Assembly: GCA_025758045.1 (NCBI GenBank)
Contig: CP107208.1
Span: forward strand, 744,001 to 808,000
From: Oscillospiraceae bacterium
GTDB lineage: Bacteria; Bacillota; Clostridia; Oscillospirales; Ruminococcaceae
Direction: 5' to 3'
DNA: 64,000 nt
Shown: one piece after another, positions 23,816 to 33,755 of the stretch
Layout of the letters: every line of letters begins with the position of its first letter
Position numbering within the stretch: position 1 is the first letter of the stretch
Position numbers and translations under genes: made by a program
Notes under the pieces: model-generated
Seen by the model: the letters and a program-made list of their open reading frames with translations, nothing else
What the model was told of the DNA's origin: nothing
Database searches by the model: none

Positions 23816-26800
23816 TCAGGTAATGAGGTCTGCGCTGACCTTGTCCAGGTCAAGGCGCAGGATCTTGGAAACGCCGTCCTCCTGCATGGTGACGCCGTAC
23901 AGCACGTCGGCGGCCTCCATCGTGCCGCGGCGGTGGGTGATGACGATGAACTGGGTGTGGTCGGTCATGCGGCGCAGATATTGCGCATAGCGGGCCACGT
24001 TGACGTCGTCCAGCGCAGCTTCGATCTCATCCAGGAAGCAGAAGGGCGCGGGATTGACGTTGAGGATGGCGAAGTAGATCGAGATGGCGACCAGCGCCTG
24101 CTCGCCGCCGGAAAGGGCGCTCAGGTTCTTGATGACCTTGCCCGGGGGCGATACTTCGATCTCGATGCCGGATTCCAGCACGTTGCTTTCGTCTGAGAGG
24201 TACAGGCGTGCGTGGCCGCCGCCGAACAGCTCTTTGAAAATCTGCTGGAAGTGGGTGTTGATCTGCTTGAAGCTCGTCGTAAACAGCTCTTCCATCTCGC
24301 TGCACAGCTCGGCGATCATACGGGTCAGCTCGCTCTTGGCCTTTTCCACGTCGGTGACCTGGGCTTTCAGGAAGTCGTAGCGTTCCTTTACCTCCTTATA
24401 TTCCTCGATGGCGCCGACGTTGACGTTGCCCAAGCCGCGAATTTTGCCGCGCACCTCGGCCACGCTGCGGCGCAGCTCGGTCAGGGACTCAAACTCAACG
24501 CAGAGCTCCTTTGCCTCGCCGGCGGTGAGCTGGTACTCCTCCCACAGTTTGGTGTTGGTGTCGTTCAGCTCGTTTTCGGCGGCAGTGCGGCGTTCGGCCA
24601 GGCGGGCCATCTCGCCGCTCATCCGCTCGCGCTCATCGGTCAGGGCGCGGTTTTCCTGTCCTAAGCGGGCCACGGCGACTTCCTTTTCCATGCGGGCGGC
24701 GTTGGCCGTGCGGATGGTCTCCTCGGCGGCGGCGATCTTCTCTTTGTTCTCGCCGCGGGTGCGCTCGATCGCGGCGATCTTTAAGGCGTTGGCTTCGATC
24801 TTAGCCTTGGCGGCCTCGATGGCGGCGTTCAGCTCGCGGGCGCGGGCTTCGGCCTCGCCGGTGCGGCTTTGCAGGCCTTCCAAAGCGGCCTCATGCAGGC
24901 CGATGTCCTTCTCGTTGGCCAGGCGCTGCATCTGGTTTTCGCTCAATTCGTTGGTGATGCGCTCCCGCTCGGCGGTCAGACTGCCTGTGCTCTCGCCCAA
25001 TTCGGCCAGTTCGGCATTGTAGGTGTTCAGCTCGGCCTCGGCCTTGCCCTGGGTGGCTTCGGCTTCGGCGCAGGCGGTCTCGTTCTGGGTCACGGCGGCC
25101 TGCTGGGCCTCAATTTCGGCGGTCAGACTGCGGGTATTTTCCTCATGCTGGGCTACGGCGGCGGTCAGTCGATCGAGCTCCAGCGAGGCGCGCAGCCGTT
25201 CGGAGGAAGCATTCATGCCCTCGGCCTCGGCGCCGGAGAGCTGGGCGGTAAGGTTATCCACCTCGGCCTTGCGGGCTTCCAGCTCTTTTTCAGCATCGGC
25301 ACGCTTTTTCTCCAGCTTGACCAGACGGGTGCGCAGTTCATCCAGCTCCTGCTTGCGGCTGAACACACCCACGCTACGGGCGGTGGAGCCGCCGGTAAAC
25401 GAACCGCCGGCGTTGATGACCTGGCCGTCCAACGTGACGATGCGGTTGCGGTAGCCCAGGTTTTTGGCCACAGTGGAGGCTTCGGACAGATCCTCGACCA
25501 CGATGATGCGGCCGAGCAGGTTATCGATGATGTGCTGGTAGCGCGGGTCGCACTTAACCAGATCGGCGGCGACCTCGGCGGTGCCGGTGAGGCGGCCGGT
25601 GAAGCGGGAGCCTTGCACGGTATCCAGCGGCAGGAAGGTGGCGCGGCCTGCGCGCTCGTCCTTCAAAAAGCCGATGGCCGCACGGGCGCAGCCCTGGTCC
25701 TCGACCACGATGTTCTGCAAAGCAAAGCCGAGGGCCGTCTCGATGGCGGTCTCATAGCCTTTTTCGACGGTGAGGATGCCCGCCACAGGGCCGATGATGC
25801 CCCGCAGACGACGGCCCGCAGCGGCGCGCATGACGGCCTTGACGCTTTGCTGGTAGCCGTCCATGTTGCGCTCCAGGTCTTCCAGAATGTGGATGCGCTG
25901 GGAGGTGTTGGACCGCTCTTTGTCGGCCTTTTGCAGCGCGTCGGCAGCTTCAGCCTGCTGGCGGCGGCGGCTTTCCAGTTTCAGCTTTAGGCCCGCCTTG
26001 ATGTTATCGTTGCGGGTGACGGCCTCCTCGGCATCCTTCAGGCGGCGCTCGGCGCGGCGCTTTTCTTCCTCGGCAGCGGCGGCGGAGTTTTCCAGCTCTA
26101 CGGCCTGCTGCTTTGCTTCATCCAAACGCTGGGCGGCGGCTTCTTTTGCCGATTGGGCCGAGGCGGCGCGCACTTTCGCGGCAGTGGCGGTGTCCTGCAG
26201 GCGGGCAATAGCGGCGTCGATAACGTCCCGGCGCTGGCCGCTGGCGGCAGCTTTTTCTTCCAGCGCACGGAGTTCGGCGCGCAGTTCTGCCACGCGGGCG
26301 TCCAGCGCAGCGACCTCGCCGTGCAGTTTTTCGATGGCGGCTTTGTGGCCGGCGGCCTCGGTCTCGATGGACTGGCGGCCCTGCCCGGCGCGCTCCAACT
26401 CGCCGGTGGCTTCGTCGATGCGGAAGCGGCTGTGCTCGCTCTCGTTTTTCAAAACGGCGATCTCACTCTCACTGCCCGCGTTGGCCTCGGTCACGGCGCG
26501 GATGTCGGCGTTGGCCTGCTCGACCTGCAGGACAAGCTGCTGGGCTTCCTCCCGCAGGGCGGCGCTTTTTTCGTCGAACTCGTCCAACTGGCGGCTCAGG
26601 CGTTCGTAATCTGCCTGGGCGGCTTCAAACTTGCGCTGCTGGTCGCGCACGGTATCGTTGGCGCGGCGGATGGCATCGACCCAGAGAGTGACTTCCAGGC
26701 TCTTGCGGCGCTCGGAGAGTTCCAAAAACTGCTGGGCCTTTTCACTGTCCCGCTTCAGGGGGCCGACACGCTTTTCCAGTTCGCCCAAAATATCCCGCAG

Positions 26801-27373
26801 GCGTTCGAGGTTTCCCTCGGCGGCTTCGAGACGGCGTTCCGCCTCGTTTTTGCGGTAGCGGTACTTGGCGATGCCGGAGGCTTCCTCGAAAATTTCGCGG
26901 CGCTCGGCGGACTTGGCGCCGACGATCTCGGCAATGCGGCCCTGGCCGACGATGGCGTAACCGTCGCGGCCGATGCCGGTGTCCAGCAGCAGTTCGTAGA
27001 CATCCTTCAAACGGACGTTCTGGCCGTTGATAGAGTACTCGCTCTCACCGCTGCGGTAGTAGCGGCGGCCGATGGTGACCTCGTCGGCATCCATGTCCAG
27101 GCCGTGGTCGCTGTTATCGATGGTCAGCGCGACCGAGGCAAAGCCCATGGCGCCGCGGCTTTGGGTGCCGCCGAAGATAACGTCCTCCATCTTGCCGGAG
27201 CCGCGCAGCTGCTTGGAGCTGGTCTCGCCCAAAACCCAGCGGATCGAGTCCGAAATATTCGATTTGCCGGAGCCGTTCGGCCCGACCACGCCGGTGATAC
27301 CCTCGCCGATGGTGATCTTGGTCTTATCGGGGAAGGATTTGAAACCTTGGATTTCCAGTTCTTTCAGGCGCAT
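23816..27373 (-). CDS. smc: Chromosome segregation ATPase SMC
   Basis: 1185-residue condensin ATPase. Walker A 'GPNGSGKSN' at 31-39; two long coiled coils flanking a hinge domain (about 500-660, 'GRRLRGIIGPVAGILTVEKGYETAIE' region); C-terminal signature 'LSGGEQALVAISIYFAIL' and Walker B 'PFCFLDEIEAALDD'. Length is standard. It sits between rnc and ftsY with short gaps. Large frames on the plus strand are shadows of its Ala/Glu-rich coiled coils. Confidence 0.98.
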   Translation of the reverse strand: MRLKELEIQGFKSFPDKTKITIGEGITGVVGPNGSGKSNISDSIRWVLGETSSKQLRGSGKMEDVIFGGTQSRGAMGFASVALTIDNSDHGLDMDADEVTIGRRYYRSGESEYSINGQNVRLKDVYELLLDTGIGRDGYAIVGQGRIAEIVGAKSAERREIFEEASGIAKYRYRKNEAERRLEAAEGNLERLRDILGELEKRVGPLKRDSEKAQQFLELSERRKSLEVTLWVDAIRRANDTVRDQQRKFEAAQADYERLSRQLDEFDEKSAALREEAQQLVLQVEQANADIRAVTEANAGSESEIAVLKNESEHSRFRIDEATGELERAGQGRQSIETEAAGHKAAIEKLHGEVAALDARVAELRAELRALEEKAAASGQRRDVIDAAIARLQDTATAAKVRAASAQSAKEAAAQRLDEAKQQAVELENSAAAAEEEKRRAERRLKDAEEAVTRNDNIKAGLKLKLESRRRQQAEAADALQKADKERSNTSQRIHILEDLERNMDGYQQSVKAVMRAAAGRRLRGIIGPVAGILTVEKGYETAIETALGFALQNIVVEDQGCARAAIGFLKDERAGRATFLPLDTVQGSRFTGRLTGTAEVAADLVKCDPRYQHIIDNLLGRIIVVEDLSEASTVAKNLGYRNRIVTLDGQVINAGGSFTGGSTARSVGVFSRKQELDELRTRLVKLEKKRADAEKELEARKAEVDNLTAQLSGAEAEGMNASSERLRASLELDRLTAAVAQHEENTRSLTAEIEAQQAAVTQNETACAEAEATQGKAEAELNTYNAELAELGESTGSLTAERERITNELSENQMQRLANEKDIGLHEAALEGLQSRTGEAEARARELNAAIEAAKAKIEANALKIAAIERTRGENKEKIAAAEETIRTANAARMEKEVAVARLGQENRALTDERERMSGEMARLAERRTAAENELNDTNTKLWEEYQLTAGEAKELCVEFESLTELRRSVAEVRGKIRGLGNVNVGAIEEYKEVKERYDFLKAQVTDVEKAKSELTRMIAELCSEMEELFTTSFKQINTHFQQIFKELFGGGHARLYLSDESNVLESGIEIEVSPPGKVIKNLSALSGGEQALVAISIYFAILNVNPAPFCFLDEIEAALDDVNVARYAQYLRRMTDHTQFIVITHRRGTMEAADVLYGVTMQEDGVSKILRLDLDKVSADLIT

Positions 27374-27415
27374 GTATGGTTAAAACCTTTCGCGTAGGTT
27401 GGTTGAATTCGTATT

Positions 27416-28081
27416 TTACCGCAGTTTCTCCAATGCCAATTTAGCGGCGTGCTGCTCGGCGGCTTTTTTGCTGCGGCCGGGGGCTTCGGCCAGCTTTTCG
27501 CCGTTGCGCCATACGCAAACGGTAAACTTCTTGGCGTGGTCGGGGCCGCTCTCGCCGGTGACCTCATAGCGCAGCACGGCGCTGGGGTCCTGCTGGACCA
27601 CCTCCTGCAGCTGGGTCTTGTAGTCTTCCTCGGCGGTCTTGCCCTCGGTGATAAAGGGCAGGATGAAGTTGCGGGCGGCCTCCATGCCGCCGTCCAGATA
27701 CAGCGCAGCGATGACGGCCTCAAACGCATCGGACACCACGCTGGGGCGGTTGCGGCCGCCGCCCAGGTCCTCGCCGTGGCCCAGGCGCAGGTACTCGCCC
27801 AGGTGGATCTCCTGGGCAAACTGGAACAGCGCATCCTCACTGACGAGGCTGGCGCGCATGCGGGTCAGCTCGCCCTCGGGCCGGCCGGACTGGTGGAACA
27901 GGTAGTCCGCCACCACAACGGACAGCACGCTGTCGCCCAAAAACTCCAGGCGCTCGTTGTGGGTGGTGGCGACCTTGCTCTCGTTGGCAAAGCTGGTGTG
28001 GGTCAATGCAATGCGCAGCAGCGCGGGATTTTTAAAGGTATAATGCAGTACTTGCTGCAGTTCTTCCGGTTTTTTTGCCAT
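27416..28081 (-). CDS. rnc: Ribonuclease III
   Basis: Double-strand RNA endonuclease for rRNA and mRNA processing. 221 residues: an N-terminal RNase III domain with the signature 'NERLEFLGDSVLSVVVADYLF' near 37-57 and the second metal site 'DAFEAVIAALYLDGG', then a C-terminal dsRBD (about 155-221, 'GRSKKAAEQHAAKLALEKL'). ATG 28081 was preferred to 28090 because AAAGG is only one base from the latter. Confidence 0.97.
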   Translation of the reverse strand: MAKKPEELQQVLHYTFKNPALLRIALTHTSFANESKVATTHNERLEFLGDSVLSVVVADYLFHQSGRPEGELTRMRASLVSEDALFQFAQEIHLGEYLRLGHGEDLGGGRNRPSVVSDAFEAVIAALYLDGGMEAARNFILPFITEGKTAEEDYKTQLQEVVQQDPSAVLRYEVTGESGPDHAKKFTVCVWRNGEKLAEAPGRSKKAAEQHAAKLALEKLR

Positions 28082-28120
28082 CTGTCTCATGCCTTTCTTA
28101 AAACAACAGTACGATAGCGT

Positions 28121-29161
28121 TTACTCTTTTACAGGCTCGGCTTTCTCGGCTTCGGCCTTTTCGGCCACAGCGGCCAGGGCGGTCTGCATGGTGCCGCACA
28201 GGTCGTTGGCGACGCACAGCTTGGCCTGGCGGATGGCGTTTTTGATGCCTTTAGCGTGACTGGAACCGTGGGCCTTGATGACCGGCTTGGCAGCGCCCAG
28301 CAGCGGTGCACCGCCCACTTCCTCAGAGTCCATCATCCGTTTCAGCTCGCCCAGGCCGCCTTTGATGCCCAGGTAGCTGAGCTTGGTGATGAGGTTTTGC
28401 AGGAAAATTTTCTTCAGCATGCCCAGCAGCGTTTTGGCGACGCCCTCGGTCAGCTTGAGGACCACGTTGCCGACGAAACCGTCGCAGACGACGACGTCCA
28501 CCTCGCCATCCATGATGTAGCGCGGCTCGATGTTGCCGGCGAAATGGATACAGGGGTTAGCTTTGAGCAGCTGGTGGGCCTCGCGGTAGATGGGCGTGCC
28601 CTTGGTCTCCTCGGCGCCGTTATTGACCAGCGCGACTTTGGGGGCGGTGCGGCCCATGACCTTCTCGGCGTAGACGCTGCCCATGGTGCCGAAGGCGTTC
28701 AGCATTTCGGAGCGGCACTCGACGTTGGCGCCGCAATCCAGCAGCAGAAAGTTCTGCTTCGCGCCGGGCATCGGGGTAGCCAGCGCCGGGCGCTTGACAC
28801 CTTTGATCGTCCGCACGATCAGGCTGGTGCCCACATGCAGTGCACCGGTGGAACCGGCGCTGACAAAGGCGTCCGCCTCGTCGTTTTTCAGCATCGTCAG
28901 GCCCTTGACCAGGCTGGAATCCTTTTTGTGGCGCACAGCCTTGACGGGGTCGTCGTGCATGTCGATATTCTCGGTGCAGTTGATAATGGTGAATGGTGCC
29001 AGGTCAATCTTGTTCTGGGCGGCGCAATCCTTGATAGCGTCTTCTTCGCCCAGCAGCACCAGCTCCATGCTGTCGCCAAACTCGGCCGCAGCCTGAGAAG
29101 CGCCCTGCAAAACGCACAGCGGGGCGTTATCGCCGCCCATGGCATCTACTAAAATTTTCAT
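28121..29161 (-). CDS. plsX: Phosphate acyltransferase PlsX
   Basis: Makes acyl-phosphate from acyl-ACP, first step of phospholipid synthesis. 346 residues with the N-terminal 'KILVDAMGGDNAP' and 'SAGSTGAL' nucleotide-fold motifs. A Lys/Glu/Ala-rich tail extends the C-terminus. ATG 29161 overlaps the trmFO stop (ATGA) and has GGAGG upstream. No acpP or fab genes follow in this window; rnc does. Confidence 0.95.
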   Translation of the reverse strand: MKILVDAMGGDNAPLCVLQGASQAAAEFGDSMELVLLGEEDAIKDCAAQNKIDLAPFTIINCTENIDMHDDPVKAVRHKKDSSLVKGLTMLKNDEADAFVSAGSTGALHVGTSLIVRTIKGVKRPALATPMPGAKQNFLLLDCGANVECRSEMLNAFGTMGSVYAEKVMGRTAPKVALVNNGAEETKGTPIYREAHQLLKANPCIHFAGNIEPRYIMDGEVDVVVCDGFVGNVVLKLTEGVAKTLLGMLKKIFLQNLITKLSYLGIKGGLGELKRMMDSEEVGGAPLLGAAKPVIKAHGSSHAKGIKNAIRQAKLCVANDLCGTMQTALAAVAEKAEAEKAEPVKE

Positions 29162-30468
29162 TTGTATTCCTCCACCCATGCGTGCATGGCGTTTTGTGCG
29201 TTCTGCGAAAGAGCGGCGTAGCGCTCGCGCTTATCGCGGATGGTGTTGATTTCTTCGGTGCGGGGCAAGATGCCCATGTTCGCGCCCATGGGCTGGAAGT
29301 CCTTGTTGGGCGTGGTGATATAATCCAGCAGCGCACCACACATCGTGCTGGCGGGCGGCGGGGGCAGCTCACGGCCCTGCAGGCGGGCCAAGATCTGGCG
29401 GGCAGCCAGCAAGCCGCTGGCGGCGCTTTCCATATAGCCCTCAAAGCCGGTGATCTGGCCCGCAAAAAACACGTTGGGGTGTTCTTTCAGAAATTGCTGC
29501 CCGGTCAGCACGCTGGGGCTTTCCAAAAATGTGTTGCGGTGCATGACGCCGTAACGCACGAACTCGGCATGCTCGAGGCCCGGGATCATACTGAACACCC
29601 GCTTCTGCTCACCCCATTTGAGGTTCGTCTGGAAGCCGACGAGGTTGTACAGCGTGCGGGCGGTGTTCTCGGCGCGCAGCTGCACAGCCGCCCAGGGGCG
29701 GTGCCCGGTGCGGGGGTCCCGCAGGCCCACCGGGCGCAGCGGGCCAAAGCGGATCGTATCAGCCCCGCGGGCAGCCATGACCTCGATGGGCATGCAGCCC
29801 TCGTAGACGGTGAGATCGCCGTCAAAATCGTGGAGCGGCGCGCGCTCGGCGGCGATCAGCTCGGCGTGGAAAGCCTCGTACTCTTCCTTGTTAAAGGGGC
29901 AGTTAAGGTAATCGGCCTCGCCGCGGCCATAGCGGGAAGCAGCGAAGACCTTCTCGTAGTCCAGGCTTTCGGCGGTAACGATGGGCGCTACCGCGTCAAA
30001 AAAGCTCAGGCGGTGGTCACCGGTCAGGCCGGCCACGGCGTCCGCCAGGGCTCCCTCGGTCAGCGGGCCGGAGGCTACCAGCACGGGGGCGCTTTCGTCG
30101 AGAGCGGTCACTTCCTCACGATGCACTGTGATATTCGGGTGCTTTTCCACCATCTCAGTAACGGCGGCGGAGAAGACATCCCGGTCCACTGCCAGCGCAC
30201 CGCCGGCCGCCACGCGGGCGGTCTCGGCCGCCTTCAGCAGGTGGCTTCCCATCATCTTCATTTCCAGCTTGAGCAGGCCGGAGGCAGAGTCCGGGCGCTC
30301 GGCTTTCAGCGAATTGGAGCAGATCAGCTCGGCAAAGCCGGCACTTTTATGGGCGGGCGAAAACTTGCCCGGTTTTTGTTCGTACAGGTCTACCTGCACA
30401 CCGGCGTCCGCCAGCCACAGCGCGGCTTCGCACCCCGCCAGACCGGCACCGATCACGTTTACTTGCAT
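29158..30468 (-). CDS. trmFO: Methylene-THF tRNA (uracil-54 C5) methyltransferase
   Basis: Folate/FAD-dependent enzyme forming ribothymidine 54 in the T loop of tRNA. About 436 residues; N-terminal FAD fold 'VNVIGAGLAGCEAALWLADAG', then 'AELICSNSLKAERPDSASGLLKLEM' and 'FAGQITGFEGYMESAASGLLAARQ', all diagnostic. ATG 30468 has GGAG five bases upstream; a GTG two codons earlier is less likely. The topA-trmFO order is typical of Firmicutes. Confidence 0.97.
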   Translation of the reverse strand: MQVNVIGAGLAGCEAALWLADAGVQVDLYEQKPGKFSPAHKSAGFAELICSNSLKAERPDSASGLLKLEMKMMGSHLLKAAETARVAAGGALAVDRDVFSAAVTEMVEKHPNITVHREEVTALDESAPVLVASGPLTEGALADAVAGLTGDHRLSFFDAVAPIVTAESLDYEKVFAASRYGRGEADYLNCPFNKEEYEAFHAELIAAERAPLHDFDGDLTVYEGCMPIEVMAARGADTIRFGPLRPVGLRDPRTGHRPWAAVQLRAENTARTLYNLVGFQTNLKWGEQKRVFSMIPGLEHAEFVRYGVMHRNTFLESPSVLTGQQFLKEHPNVFFAGQITGFEGYMESAASGLLAARQILARLQGRELPPPPASTMCGALLDYITTPNKDFQPMGANMGILPRTEEINTIRDKRERYAALSQNAQNAMHAWVEEYK

Positions 30469-30507
30469 AGTCACTCCGTTATGGTTTCGGCGTTATTCCG
30501 CCATTTT

Positions 30508-32595
30508 TTACTTCTTTTCGATAGGCTTCGTAAAGCCGCAGCCCTCTTTGGCGCAGTAGAGCTGGCCTTTTTTCTTAAACAGGGTCTGGCCGCACTGGGG
30601 GCATTTTTCAGGCACAGGCTCGTCCCAGGTCATAAAGTTGCACTTGGGGTAGTTGCTGCAGCCGTAATAAATGCGCCCTTTCGCGCTTTTGCGCACCAGC
30701 ATGTGGCCGCCGCACTCCGGGCAGATGCCGCCGGTATCTTTGACCAGCGGGTGGGCGTTGCGGCACTCCGGGAAGCCGGAGCAAGCCACGAACTTGCCGT
30801 ACCGGCCGGATTTGATGACCATGGGGCGGCCGCACTTTTCGCAGATCTCGTCGGTGGGGATGTCCTCGACCTTGACGCGCTTGCCCTCCATGTTCTTCTC
30901 GGCGTCCTCCAGGCTCTTGGCAAAGCCTTTGTAGAAGTCATCGATGGTCTGGACCCAGTCAGCCTTGCCAGCCTCGATAATATCCAGCTTTTTCTCCATA
31001 TCTGCGCTGAATTTCACATCTACAATGTTGGGGAACTGCTCCATCATCACAGTGTTGACGGCCTGACCCAGCGGGGTGGTTTTCAGCTTTTTCTGGTCTT
31101 TTTCCACATAGCCGCGGTCAACGATGGTGGTGATGATGGGCGCGTAGGTGGAAGGGCGGCCGATGCCGTTTTCTTCCAGTGCGTGGATCAGCGTGGCTTC
31201 GGTGTAGAGCGGCGGCGGCTGGGTGAACTTCTGGTCTGCCGTCAGGCTGCGCAGTTTGAGGGTCTGGCCCTCCTCCAGCGGGGGCAGGGCGGTCTCCTTT
31301 TTCTGCTTGTCGTCGGTGGATTCCTCGTACAGGGCGGTGAAGCCGTCAAAAGACACGCGGAAGCCAGATGCACGGAAGAGGTAATCCCCTGCCGTGATGG
31401 ACACCGAGACGGTATCCTGGATGCAGTCGGCCATCTGGCTGGCCATAAAGCGGCTCCAGATCAGGCGGTACAGTTTGGCGGTGTCGCCGCTGATGCTCTG
31501 CTCCACTTCATCGGGGGTCAGTTCCGGCATAGACGGGCGGATCGCTTCGTGGGCGTCCTGGGCGGCCGTGGCCGAGCGGGACTTCCACTTGCGCTGGGTG
31601 TTGCAGACGTAGTTGTCGCCCCAGCGGCCCGCGATGAACTGTTTGGCGGCGGCGCTGGCCTCGGCGGCGATGCGCAGCGAGTCGGTACGCATGTAGGTGA
31701 TCAGACCCACGGTGCCGTGGCCTGCAATGTCCATGCCTTCGTACAATGTCTGGGCAGCGCGCATTGTGCGGGTGGCCGAGAAGCCAAAGGCACGGCTGGC
31801 GTCCTGCTGCAGGGTGGAAGTGATAAAGGGCGGCGCGGGCTGGCGGCGGCGCTTGCCTTTTTCCAGTTTGGAGATGGTGTAGCTTTTACCATCCAGCGCG
31901 GCCACGATGGTATCGGCCTGCTCTTTGTTGGTGACGGTCAGCTTTTTGCCGTCAGCGGTAGCGGCCAGGCGGGCCGTAAAGCCGTTTTTGCTGTTGCTCT
32001 GGGGGTACAGCGCGGCGTCGATGTTCCAATATTCATCGGGCTTGAAGTTTTCAATTTCCAGCTCGCGGTCGCGGATCAGGCGCACCGCCACGCTCTGCAC
32101 ACGGCCGGCGGAGAGGCCGCGGCGGACCTTGCGCCACAGGAACGGGCTGAGCTTGTAGCCCACCAGGCGGTCCAGTTCGCGCCGGGCCTGCTGGGCGTTG
32201 AACAGATCAATGTTGATGGCACGGGGATGGGCCATACCCTCCTTGACGCCCTTTTTGGTGATCTCGTCAAAGGTCACGCGGTTGGGGGCGGCGGGGTCCA
32301 GGCCCAAAATGTTGGCCAGATGCCAGCTGATGGCTTCGCCTTCGCGGTCCGGGTCGGTTGCAAGCAGGACGCCGTCGCACTTTTTAGCCTCGGCTTTCAG
32401 CTCTTTGACCAGTTTCTGCTTGCCCTTGATGGTGATATACTTCGGCGCAAAGCCGTTGTCCACATCAATGCCCAGCTGGCTGGCGGGCAGGTCACGCACG
32501 TGGCCCATGCTGGCCGTAACTTTATAGCCCCGGCCCAGGTATTTGCTGATGGTCTTTGCTTTGGCGGGGGACTCCACTATGACTAATTTCGGCAT
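30508..32595 (-). CDS. topA: DNA topoisomerase I
   Basis: Relaxes negative supercoils. 695 residues: N-terminal Toprim domain ('VIVESPAKAKTISKYLG', 'LATDPDREGEAISWHLA'), the catalytic tyrosine in 'GLITYMRTDSLRIA' near residue 300, and three C-terminal zinc-ribbon repeats ('CEKCGRPM...CSGFPEC', 'CPECGGHM...CSNYPKC', 'CPQCGQTL...CAKEGC'). Length and repeat number match Firmicutes TopA. Confidence 0.98.
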   Translation of the reverse strand: MPKLVIVESPAKAKTISKYLGRGYKVTASMGHVRDLPASQLGIDVDNGFAPKYITIKGKQKLVKELKAEAKKCDGVLLATDPDREGEAISWHLANILGLDPAAPNRVTFDEITKKGVKEGMAHPRAINIDLFNAQQARRELDRLVGYKLSPFLWRKVRRGLSAGRVQSVAVRLIRDRELEIENFKPDEYWNIDAALYPQSNSKNGFTARLAATADGKKLTVTNKEQADTIVAALDGKSYTISKLEKGKRRRQPAPPFITSTLQQDASRAFGFSATRTMRAAQTLYEGMDIAGHGTVGLITYMRTDSLRIAAEASAAAKQFIAGRWGDNYVCNTQRKWKSRSATAAQDAHEAIRPSMPELTPDEVEQSISGDTAKLYRLIWSRFMASQMADCIQDTVSVSITAGDYLFRASGFRVSFDGFTALYEESTDDKQKKETALPPLEEGQTLKLRSLTADQKFTQPPPLYTEATLIHALEENGIGRPSTYAPIITTIVDRGYVEKDQKKLKTTPLGQAVNTVMMEQFPNIVDVKFSADMEKKLDIIEAGKADWVQTIDDFYKGFAKSLEDAEKNMEGKRVKVEDIPTDEICEKCGRPMVIKSGRYGKFVACSGFPECRNAHPLVKDTGGICPECGGHMLVRKSAKGRIYYGCSNYPKCNFMTWDEPVPEKCPQCGQTLFKKKGQLYCAKEGCGFTKPIEKK

Positions 32596-32621
32596 AGGTT
32601 ACCTCAACTTAACTCTATATT

Positions 32622-33722
32622 TTACAGGGCGACATAGCGCCGTCCCGGCTGACTTTGTGCACCGCCGTACAACTCCAATTCGGTACAGGCGGCCAGCACC
32701 CGGCTGGCGGACAGGCCGGTGGCAGCGGCCAACTCGTCCACGCCTTTGGGCGTGGGGCCCAGTGCCGCATAGACGGCCTGGGCGTCGGGGCTGGTTTGTT
32801 CCACCGCAAAGGCCGATTGCTCCGGCGCGGCGCTTTCACTTTCCACGCCCATACAGGCCAGCACATCCGCTGCCTGGCACAGCACCCCGGCCCGGCCGGA
32901 GCGCAGCAGCTCGTTGGTTCCCTGGCTTTGGGCGCTGTAAATACTGCCCGGCACGGCCAGCACCGGGCGGCCCAGGCTTTCGGCGTGGGACACGGTGTTC
33001 AGCGTGCCGCTGCGGATGCGAGCCTCGGCCACACAAAGCACCTCCGACAGGCCGGCGATCAGCCGGTTGCGGGCCAGAAAGGTGCCCTTTTGCTTACCCT
33101 GGTAGCCGGGCGGGTACTCGCTGCAGACGGCGCCGCCGCCTTTCTCGATGCGCTGGCGCAATTTGACATTGGCGGCGGGGTAGGTCGTATCGATGGCCGT
33201 TCCGAGGAACGCCACGGTGGGTGTGCCAGCTTCCACCGCCGCGCGATGGCCCTCACTGTCGAGACCGTCCGCCAGACCGCTGACAATGACGGCTCCCTGT
33301 TTGGCCATCTCCAGCGAAAGGTCAAACGCCGCCTGCCGCCCGTAAGCGCTGGGGCGGCGGGTGCCCACCATGCCCACATAGCGGTGGCCGTTCAGGCAGG
33401 CGGACTCGCCGGTGACGTACAGCACCAGCGGCATATCCGGCAGGTCCCGCAAGCGATCCGGGTAGGCGGCATCATCGGGAGTGATGATCTCCACACCGGT
33501 CAGCAGACAGTGATCCAGCCGCTCCTCATAATCAAAGGGGGTGGTGTCGCACAGCTGGGCGACGGCGTGGTCGCTCAAAAAGTAGGGCGGTGCTTCCCGC
33601 CCGGCGCACAGGGCTTCGTATAAAGCTTCTAGGTCGGGGTAGAGCGCCAGCAGATCGCGGGCGTTCTGGCAGGCAGAACCAACGGCATCCGCCAGCCAAA
33701 GCCAGGCCAGTGTCTTATCCAC
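32622..33722 (-). CDS. dprA: DNA processing protein DprA
   Basis: Loads RecA onto incoming single-stranded DNA during transformation. 366 residues: an N-terminal helical region, then the Rossmann-like DprA fold with 'VGTRRPSAYGRQAAFDLSLEMAKQGAVIVSGLADGLDSEGHRAA' features (about 110-155) and 'LARNRLIAGLSEVLCVAEARIRSGTL'; a C-terminal winged-helix-like domain (about 300-366). The start is GTG, with AGGGGAG six bases before it. Presence of dprA alone does not prove competence. Confidence 0.95.
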   Translation of the reverse strand: MDKTLAWLWLADAVGSACQNARDLLALYPDLEALYEALCAGREAPPYFLSDHAVAQLCDTTPFDYEERLDHCLLTGVEIITPDDAAYPDRLRDLPDMPLVLYVTGESACLNGHRYVGMVGTRRPSAYGRQAAFDLSLEMAKQGAVIVSGLADGLDSEGHRAAVEAGTPTVAFLGTAIDTTYPAANVKLRQRIEKGGGAVCSEYPPGYQGKQKGTFLARNRLIAGLSEVLCVAEARIRSGTLNTVSHAESLGRPVLAVPGSIYSAQSQGTNELLRSGRAGVLCQAADVLACMGVESESAAPEQSAFAVEQTSPDAQAVYAALGPTPKGVDELAAATGLSASRVLAACTELELYGGAQSQPGRRYVAL

Positions 33723-33755
33723 GCGCGTCTCCCCTTCCCTTATTATACTATGTTT